Assembly (NCBI GenBank): GCA_017619755.1
Contig: JAFZRU010000007.1
Location: 62,001 to 126,000 of the forward strand
Direction: 5' to 3'
Source of the DNA: Prevotella sp.
Lineage (GTDB): Bacteria > Bacteroidota > Bacteroidia > Bacteroidales > Bacteroidaceae
Length of the DNA stretch: 64,000 nucleotides
Of the stretch, positions 58,165 through 64,000 are shown in pieces (positions within the stretch are counted from its first letter, which is position 1; the number at the start of each line of letters is the position of its first letter). The notes below the pieces were generated by a model, which was not told the origin of the DNA, searched no databases, and saw only the letters and a program-made list of their open reading frames with translations. The position numbers and the translations under genes are program-made.

Positions 58165-59607
58165 TCAATCGTTTTCATTGGGTTGTTGCTCGTCGCCCTT
58201 GAAGAGGACGGGATTTCTCCTGAGATTTTCCACAAATTCGTCTATTTTGTGCAGTTCCCGAGGTATTCTGATGTTCTGCGGGCAATGCGGCTCACACTGT
58301 CCGCACCCTATGCAGTGGTTGGCCTGTCTCATTCGCGGCACGGCCCTGTCGAGACCTATCAGATATTCCCGTCTTCGCTTGACATACTCCTCTGCCATGT
58401 TTTCAACGGGCAGCCTCCCCTCGTTCTTGCATTTGTTGTAATGCACGAAGATGGCGGGAATATCGATGCCGTAAGGGCAAGGCATGCAATACTTGCAGTC
58501 GTTACAGGGGATGTTGTTCACCCCCACGATCTCCTTGGCCACTTCATAAAGGAAATTCTTATCTTCCTCCGTCACCGGCACGAGTGGGCAGTACGACAAC
58601 AAGTTGTCCTTGAGGTGCTCCATATACGTCATCCCACTCAGCACGGTGAGCACACCCTCTGGTGAGCCGGCATATCTGAATGCCCACGAAGCGATGGACT
58701 TCTCCGAGTCGCGCTGCTTGAGGCGTGTGGCGAGGAATTGTGGCAGTTTGGCAAGCCTGCCTCCAAGGAGCGGCTCCATGATAACGGCAGGTATTCCCCT
58801 TTTCTGCAATTCTGCATAGAGATAGTTTGCATCCGTATTACTATCGTTGATTTCGTTGGCATAATCCCAGTCGAGGTAGTTGAGTTCCACTTGTACGAAA
58901 TCCCATTTGTACTTGTCGTGATGTTCGAGCAAGTAGTCGAACACCTCGATGTCTCCATGGTAAGAGAAGCCAAGGTTTCTGATGCGCCCCGCCTCACGTT
59001 CCTGCAGCAGGAAGTCGAGGATGCCATTGTCGAGGTACCTCTGCCTGAGGTTATCCATCCCTCCCCCACCAATGGCGTGGAGAAGGTAATAGTCGATATA
59101 ATCCACTTGAAGTTCCTTCATGGAGTTGTGGTACATCTCTATGGATGCTTGCTTGGACCAAGTCTCCGGGTTGAAATTGGAGAGTTTGGTAGCCACGAAA
59201 TATTTCTCCCTTGGATGCTTGTGCAGCGCGATGCCTGTGGATGCTTCCGACATTCCCTGGCAATAAGCGGGCGATGTGTCGAAATAGTTGACTCCGTGCT
59301 CAATGGCGTAGTCCACAAGCTTGTTGACCATCTCCTGGTCAATTTTCTCCTTTTGTTGTCCTCCTTCTTTATATGGAATGGTGGGCAGCCTCATCATGCC
59401 ATAACCCAAGAGCGATACTTTCTCCTTGGTTTTAGGATTTTCACGGTAGCTCATCTTGCCGATGGGCGGTTCCACCTGATTCTTGTAATCATCCTCCGAG
59501 CCAGAGATGCCGCCGTTTTTTCCACCACAGCCAGCCAATGCCGCCGACGTGGCCAACGCCCCTCCGCCGAATAATTTGAGGAAATTCCTTCTTGATATCT
59601 TTTTCAT
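58165..59607 (-). CDS. Aldo/keto reductase with Tat signal and two C-terminal 4Fe-4S motifs
   Basis: The 480-residue protein opens with a twin-arginine signal (ISRRNFLKLFGGG) followed by a lipobox LAGC, so it may be an exported lipoprotein. Residues about 60-360 form the aldo/keto reductase barrel (NYFDTSPAYCQGMSEASTG, IRNLGFSYHGD). The C-terminal part carries cysteines CNDCKYCMPCP and CIGCGQCEPHCP, ferredoxin-type cluster motifs. It lies between the membrane polyferredoxin and xseB on one strand. It would use electrons from the neighbouring membrane protein; substrate unknown. Confidence 0.92.
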   Translation of the reverse strand: MKKISRRNFLKLFGGGALATSAALAGCGGKNGGISGSEDDYKNQVEPPIGKMSYRENPKTKEKVSLLGYGMMRLPTIPYKEGGQQKEKIDQEMVNKLVDYAIEHGVNYFDTSPAYCQGMSEASTGIALHKHPREKYFVATKLSNFNPETWSKQASIEMYHNSMKELQVDYIDYYLLHAIGGGGMDNLRQRYLDNGILDFLLQEREAGRIRNLGFSYHGDIEVFDYLLEHHDKYKWDFVQVELNYLDWDYANEINDSNTDANYLYAELQKRGIPAVIMEPLLGGRLAKLPQFLATRLKQRDSEKSIASWAFRYAGSPEGVLTVLSGMTYMEHLKDNLLSYCPLVPVTEEDKNFLYEVAKEIVGVNNIPCNDCKYCMPCPYGIDIPAIFVHYNKCKNEGRLPVENMAEEYVKRRREYLIGLDRAVPRMRQANHCIGCGQCEPHCPQNIRIPRELHKIDEFVENLRRNPVLFKGDEQQPNEND

Positions 59608-59666
59608 CACTTGAATAATTGCAAATTATTAACATCTACACATGTCATACAGTCCGACACAGAGTG

Positions 59667-61142
59667 TCAGACCTCCTTATGCACCTCGTGTCCTTCAACG
59701 TAGATGGCCGTATGAGGCCTTGCGGGGCATAGATGCTCGCAGGCACCACACCCGATGCATCGCTCTTCGTTGACAGCTGGCACGAACGGGGTGTTCTCGT
59801 CCTCTTCATCAAGCGGCACCATCTCAATGGCCCCCACAGGACAGTGCCTGGCGCAGTTACCGCACTCCACGCCATCGGTGATGGCGACACAGTTTTTCTT
59901 CACCCACACGGCGTGTCCTATCTGTATGGCAGCCTTGTCCTCATCCCTGATGGGCTTGATGGCCCCTGTGGGACAGACAGACGAGCATCGCGTACACTCC
60001 GGCCGGCAATATCCCCTCTCATACGACATGACGGGCTGCATGAGCGTCATCAGTCCGGCGGAGGGTCTGAGCACCTGGTTGGGACATTCCGACACGCACA
60101 GTTGGCAGGCTGTGCACCGCTTGGCCATGTTGGCGGCACTCATCGAACCCGGCGGCGTGATGGGTGTCTGTCGATACGGCGCCACCTTGTCCTCGATGAC
60201 AGCGAGACCTCCGTCCACCTTCTTCTTCTCCTGTGCGATGGCCGCAGTGGTGGCCAACGCCGTGGCCATGAGGAACGCCCGCTTTCCCTTGTCGGGTGTC
60301 TCAGCCGTCTCGTTCTGTCGTGCTGGCACTGGCACCTTGTGGGCGTATTTCAACGCACCGAACTTGCACTTCTCCAAACAGTTGCCACATACCACGCAAC
60401 GGCTGTAATCGACAGAATGTGTCTTGTAATCGATACAGGCAGCCTTGCAGTTTTTGGAACATTGTGAACAGTTGCGGCATTTTTCCTCATCGAAGAACAC
60501 CTTCAACCATGAGAAGCGAGCGAAGAACCCCAGCAACGTACCCACGGGGCAAATGGTGTTACAATAGGTACGTCCGTTCTTCCAAGCCAGGATGGCGATG
60601 ACGATGAAGGTAACGAGTGCGATAAGGAAGGTAGGCATGCCACACATCCACACATCCACCCTGTAAAAGGCATAGCTGTCGGCATTCTCGGCGATGGAGG
60701 CGAAGAGGTTGTTGCCCATCATCCATAGAGGCTGCAACAAATGCGTGGCGATGCGTCCGAAACTACTGTAGGGAGCAAGCAATGCCACCAAAGCCCCCGC
60801 CCCTGCAAGGAAGGCCGCCACCATGACCACGAGCATGGTGTATCTGAACCACGAGACGGCTTTGGAGTAGGAATATTTGTTGCGTTTTCGCCTCAGCCGC
60901 GCAAGCAGGTCTTGCATCACCCCCAAAGGACACACCACGGAACAGTAGATGCGCCCGAAAACGAGCGTGATGAGCAGCAGCACAGCCACAACGATGAAGT
61001 TCAAGGCCAGCAGTGCCGGCAGGAACTGTACTTTTGGCATCCAACCGAACCAATGATGGAAGGTGCCGGTGAAATCGAGAAATAGCAGAGTGATTCCTAA
61101 AAACATCACCGCCGCCAAGATGATTCTAATTTTCCTTAGCAT
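59667..61142 (-). CDS. Membrane-bound polyferredoxin (NapH/YccM-like 4Fe-4S protein)
   Basis: The 491-residue protein has about five N-terminal helices. Motifs YCSVVCPLGVMQD and YCNTICPVGTLLGF are the NapH/NosR-type C-x-x-x-C-P sites on the membrane side. The cytoplasmic or periplasmic tail carries several ferredoxin clusters: CRNCSQCSKNCKAAC, CVVCGNCLEKCKF, CTACQLCVSECP, CTRCSSVCPTG, CGNCARHCPVG and CIGCGACEHLCP. It likely passes electrons across the membrane to the aldo/keto reductase next to it. A -7 box TATATTTG is at 61218-61225. Confidence 0.92.
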   Translation of the reverse strand: MLRKIRIILAAVMFLGITLLFLDFTGTFHHWFGWMPKVQFLPALLALNFIVVAVLLLITLVFGRIYCSVVCPLGVMQDLLARLRRKRNKYSYSKAVSWFRYTMLVVMVAAFLAGAGALVALLAPYSSFGRIATHLLQPLWMMGNNLFASIAENADSYAFYRVDVWMCGMPTFLIALVTFIVIAILAWKNGRTYCNTICPVGTLLGFFARFSWLKVFFDEEKCRNCSQCSKNCKAACIDYKTHSVDYSRCVVCGNCLEKCKFGALKYAHKVPVPARQNETAETPDKGKRAFLMATALATTAAIAQEKKKVDGGLAVIEDKVAPYRQTPITPPGSMSAANMAKRCTACQLCVSECPNQVLRPSAGLMTLMQPVMSYERGYCRPECTRCSSVCPTGAIKPIRDEDKAAIQIGHAVWVKKNCVAITDGVECGNCARHCPVGAIEMVPLDEEDENTPFVPAVNEERCIGCGACEHLCPARPHTAIYVEGHEVHKEV

Positions 61143-61306
61143 CAAGTTTGTGTATTATGTGTGAGAATCCCAATATGAAAGGGTAAAGGTATTAATGTCA
61201 CCAATCGAATTTGTTGGCAAATATAGCAAGAAAATAGCATACCGCCAAATATTTTGGCAGTAAAGTTTCCAATTATTGTCCAAAAGGAAATGACATGCTA
61301 CATTTT

Positions 61307-61900
61307 TCAATCCCACCCTCTTAGCGTGATGTGGTTGAAAGCCTCCTGCATGTCGTGTGCAAACCTGTTGAGGAATCCGTCATCCCAAGGCATTCCAAGC
61401 ATGTCTCCATATCTGTTGGACACATCCTTCCCAGTTTTAGTATCGATGAACTTCGTCAGTTTCAACGCCGTGCCGTCATCTGCGGCACGGTCATACCATC
61501 TGGTCTCGCATTTCACCCCTTTCTCCTGCTCTGCGGTATAGAAGTAGAAGATGAGGCTCTCATCTTTGGGGTCGTACAGGAACTCCTCGTAGCTGTTGAC
61601 CCCTCCCTTGAGCGTTCGCCGAAGGAGGTTGAGCTTGCAATACGGTATTTCCACTACTTCCACCACGTCAGTCAAGTAAAAGAAATCGAGCGTTTGCACA
61701 CTTGCCACCCCGTCCGTCTTGTCACGCAGGGTGGTGGTGACCATGTTGTCAGCCGAGCGTTTTGCATGCTCTTGTGCCTCCTGGTAAATCTTGCGAATAT
61801 AGGCAATCCTATCCTTGGACTGCTTGCTGTTTTGTGCCATCAAAGGCATAGCCATGAAGACGGCAATGGCCAATATAAGACATTTATTCAACTTTTTCAT
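61307..61900 (-). CDS. Exported protein of unknown function
   Basis: The 197-residue protein has a signal peptide (KCLILAIAVFMAMPLMAQ). The start at 61900 is chosen over a longer frame lacking a signal. The body has charged helices near the N-terminus (DRIAYIRKIYQEAQEHAKRS) and a beta region (EFLYDPKDESLIFYFYTAEQ) ending WDDGFLNRFAHDMQEAFNHI. Not recognised; it begins 54 bases after the GH43 gene on the same strand and may be co-transcribed. Confidence 0.8.
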   Translation of the reverse strand: MKKLNKCLILAIAVFMAMPLMAQNSKQSKDRIAYIRKIYQEAQEHAKRSADNMVTTTLRDKTDGVASVQTLDFFYLTDVVEVVEIPYCKLNLLRRTLKGGVNSYEEFLYDPKDESLIFYFYTAEQEKGVKCETRWYDRAADDGTALKLTKFIDTKTGKDVSNRYGDMLGMPWDDGFLNRFAHDMQEAFNHITLRGWD

Positions 61901-61953
61901 TTCAAAATGGTTATACGATGATGTGACCACCTTCGGAACATACTCTTTCGAGG

Positions 61954-63636
61954 TTATCTACGCAAGTATTTTTTACCATTCTTGATATAGATGCCTTTAC
62001 CGCCCCTGTCCGTTTGTCGGATGCCGGAAACACCATATACCTCGGATTGTTGCTCGTCTTTGTGGATGACCGACAAGCCATCGGGATCATCCTGTGTGAA
62101 CTGCCATGCGTCAAATTGTGCATTTTCCGCCTCCGTGAAGACAAAGAACACGCTTTTGACCCCATTAAAGAGGGTTGGGTCGATAGTGATGTTGTGTTCT
62201 TCCATACTGGTGGAATTGAACTGCACAGTAGCTGCCGGCTGCGCATTGACGCTCTTCAGCCTGATTTCCAGCGTTCCCTTTCCACTTGCCTTGAGTGTGA
62301 AGGCCCTCGCCCCGATGCTTCCGAAATCCACGTTACGCAGCATCGTCCAAGCACCTGCATTCATTTTGACTTGCAAGTTGGAGGAGGCATCATTTCCTAA
62401 AGAACTGACGTAGGTGACTTTGGAAATATTTTTAAAATCCTCGTAAGAGATTCCTCCCGATGTAGCCATGGTTTCGGCCTGTTGTAAAATGTAAGGATTG
62501 AGATTGTGGACAGCCTGTGGCCCGTTGTTGGTCATAGTCACCTTTCCAATGAGCTGCTTGTCCTCTTGTACGGTGACCTTTTCCACTCCGATGGAACGGA
62601 AACCGGAAGCTCCCGTCTTCATATTTTGTTCGAGCACCATGGAGTGATAGAACAAATAGTAGTTGCCGGCGAATTTCTGCAAGTGCGTGTGGTTGTTCCC
62701 CCATCCGAAACCAAAGTTTCCCGGGTTGGGCACATATTCCCCCTTGTACTCCCACGCATCGGGGTCGAGCGGGTTGTCGGTCACCATGTAACACATGCTG
62801 CACGTCGAAGGAGCCGGTGCCGACCCTCGCTTGGCGTAACTGTTCCAGTCGTTTCGGTCAGACCACGAGGTGTTGTACGTATAAACATATCTTCCGTTCA
62901 TCATATTGAGTTCGCTGGCTTCGAAGAGATAAGGAGCCGGAAGGTTAACCGCCTTGCCGTCAAGCTCCGTCATGCTTTTCTTGAGCTTGGCGATGCGCGA
63001 ATTACCTGGCATGAGCTGGTTTCCTTGGCTGTTGGGGTCTCCCCCTCCGAAGGCAATCCATCCCGTTCCCTCATCATCAATGACCACTCCCGGGTCGAAA
63101 ATCCAATTGCACGGGCTGACACCGGGCGTGTTGCTATCAATAAGAGGTTTGCTGAGCGGCGACTTCCAGGGACCGACCGGGGAACTTGCCTTAATCATTC
63201 CCACGCTTCCCCCACTATTGGCAAAATAGAGGAAGAACTCATTTTGCCCTAAGTCATTCACCCTCCAAGTAACAGAGGGTGCCCATGAGGCGGCAAACCT
63301 CCATCCCCATGAACTGCAAACCTTTCCCACATCAATGGTGCCGTGGAAAGTCCAGTTGACCATATCGTCGGACGAGAAGACAACAAGCGACTTGATGTCT
63401 CCGTATCCGTTGCTGTCCTTCTTCCCATTGGCAATGAATTGCTGATGGTCGTTGGAACCATACACATAGACCCTTCCGTCAAATTCGAGAGCCGTAGGGT
63501 CTGCACAGAACACACATGGGCTGATGGGGTTGCCATGTATGGCAGCCTTGTAACTTTTAGCCACGCTTTGGGCATGAACCATTACGGAGGCACTGAAAAG
63601 CACACATCCGGTCAATAATCTTATTTTCATCTTCAT
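61954..63636 (-). CDS. GH43 glycoside hydrolase with CBM6 and sorting-type tail
   Basis: The 560-residue exported enzyme starts at 63636; the longer frame crosses the promoter at 63681-63688. Residues about 35-340 form the five-bladed propeller, with the base aspartate in FCADPTALEFDGRVYVYGSN. A CBM6-like domain follows at about 395-500 (DASSNLQVKMNAGAWT, FDAWQFT). The C-terminus GVSGIRQTDRGGKGIYIKNG then KKYLRR is like type IX sorting tails. GH43-CBM6 proteins are commonly beta-xylosidases or arabinofuranosidases acting on arabinoxylan, fitting the xylan theme. Specificity is inferred. Confidence 0.9.
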   Translation of the reverse strand: MKMKIRLLTGCVLFSASVMVHAQSVAKSYKAAIHGNPISPCVFCADPTALEFDGRVYVYGSNDHQQFIANGKKDSNGYGDIKSLVVFSSDDMVNWTFHGTIDVGKVCSSWGWRFAASWAPSVTWRVNDLGQNEFFLYFANSGGSVGMIKASSPVGPWKSPLSKPLIDSNTPGVSPCNWIFDPGVVIDDEGTGWIAFGGGDPNSQGNQLMPGNSRIAKLKKSMTELDGKAVNLPAPYLFEASELNMMNGRYVYTYNTSWSDRNDWNSYAKRGSAPAPSTCSMCYMVTDNPLDPDAWEYKGEYVPNPGNFGFGWGNNHTHLQKFAGNYYLFYHSMVLEQNMKTGASGFRSIGVEKVTVQEDKQLIGKVTMTNNGPQAVHNLNPYILQQAETMATSGGISYEDFKNISKVTYVSSLGNDASSNLQVKMNAGAWTMLRNVDFGSIGARAFTLKASGKGTLEIRLKSVNAQPAATVQFNSTSMEEHNITIDPTLFNGVKSVFFVFTEAENAQFDAWQFTQDDPDGLSVIHKDEQQSEVYGVSGIRQTDRGGKGIYIKNGKKYLRR

Positions 63637-63680
63637 TTGGTTTGATTTCTTACTGATTACTGTCTTTAGATTTGCGGTGG

Positions 63681-63688
63681 CAAAGTTA
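63681..63688 (-). promoter_or_regulatory. -7 box of the GH43 gene
   Basis: TAACTTTG on the minus strand lies 45 bases before the chosen ATG (63636). No good TTTG is visible upstream. Confidence 0.5.
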
Positions 63689-63779
63689 GCAATAGAAATC
63701 GAATTAAGGTGCATCAGCAACAAAAAAAAGAAGAAAAAGGCGAAGAAAACATAACATAATTTAAAAAGAGGAGAATATT

Positions 63780-63810
63780 TTTGTGTTGAAAAAGTATTTC
63801 ACTACCTTTG
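63780..63810 (+). promoter_or_regulatory. Promoter of the right-edge lipoprotein gene
   Basis: TTTG (63780-63783) and TACCTTTG (63803-63810) are 19 bases apart. The predicted leader is about 50 bases. Confidence 0.7.
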
Positions 63811-63867
63811 CACGTCCATAATCAACATAGAGGCGCACCACCCCTCATAGGTCAAGCGCCCGACGAA

Positions 63868-64000
63868 ATGTATCGAAATAGAATGAGATATTTGCTTCTC
63901 CCCGCCATTCTGACCGCATGCTTGTCATTCGTCAGTTGTCACCACAAGCCCACGCTTCAAGAAATGGGCGTTGTGCTCGACACACTAACAGTAGAGGCAA
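63868..64000 (+). CDS. Lipoprotein (N-terminal fragment, continues beyond right edge)
   Basis: The first 44 codons encode a lipoprotein signal (MRYLLLPAILTACLSFVSC) with lipobox FVSC, then HHKPTLQEMGVVLDTLTVEA. A second ATG at 63883 begins MRYLLL. Too little is present to name a family. Confidence 0.75.
   Translation, partial: MYRNRMRYLLLPAILTACLSFVSCHHKPTLQEMGVVLDTLTVEA

Overview
The window looks like a chromosomal segment from a gut or rumen Bacteroidales, most likely Prevotellaceae. The signs are tandem SusC/SusD pairs, a hybrid two-component system (HTCS) regulator, a GH10 xylanase fused to a feruloyl-esterase-like domain, and a Bacteroidetes cell-envelope/tRNA cluster (ftsX, DUF3098, uppP, truB, queA, folK). 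Most genes also carry the Bacteroidetes -7 box TAnnTTTG, often with TTTG about 19-20 bases upstream. No rRNA, tRNA, CRISPR array or prophage was seen. Assignments rest on motifs and order read by eye; no database search was run.

1-16.3 kb is a xylan utilisation locus. On the minus strand, in transcription order, come a GH10-CE1 fusion, SusC-SusD, then a second SusC-SusD pair that runs off the left edge. A divergent plus-strand HTCS regulator is the presumed xylan sensor. The 830-base gap between them holds promoters on both strands and two minus-strand terminator-like hairpins that may belong to a small RNA. Further arabinoxylan-type enzymes are scattered to the right: GH127/146 at 43.3 kb, GH31 at 53.6 kb and GH43-CBM6 at 62 kb.

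16.3-21.0 kb carries two overlapping genes for exported proteins, an unknown protein and a TPR-CHAT putative caspase-like protease, followed by an MTA/SAH nucleosidase. This pair is the best candidate for an undescribed system. 21-28.4 kb is housekeeping: an SH3 protein, bipA/typA, rpsO, and the folK-queA-truB-uppP-DUF3098-ftsX cluster.

28.4-36.3 kb is a plus-strand run of a radical SAM protein, a 1,922-residue transglutaminase-like/DUF4011/SF1 helicase/nuclease-like/DUF3320 protein (a single-gene defence candidate), and a DUF5103 protein related to the type IX secretion Plug. 36.7-48 kb holds a secreted HExxH protein with a sorting-type tail, a 196-base nested inverted-repeat element, a DUF3857 transglutaminase pair in which one member has lost its cysteine, GH127/146, msrA, a Tat-type flavoprotein and an unknown exported protein.

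48-50.1 kb is an accessory island. It has a RAYT/IS200-like gene with an altered HUH motif and an extra C-terminal domain, a decayed XRE regulator and REP-like hairpins. 50.1-64 kb carries azlCD, a nitrilase-family amidase, a tyrosine phosphatase with an exported partner, GH31, small unknown proteins, a His-rich exported protein, xseB with a ferredoxin-like aldo/keto reductase and a membrane polyferredoxin, a GH43-CBM6 enzyme and the start of a lipoprotein gene.
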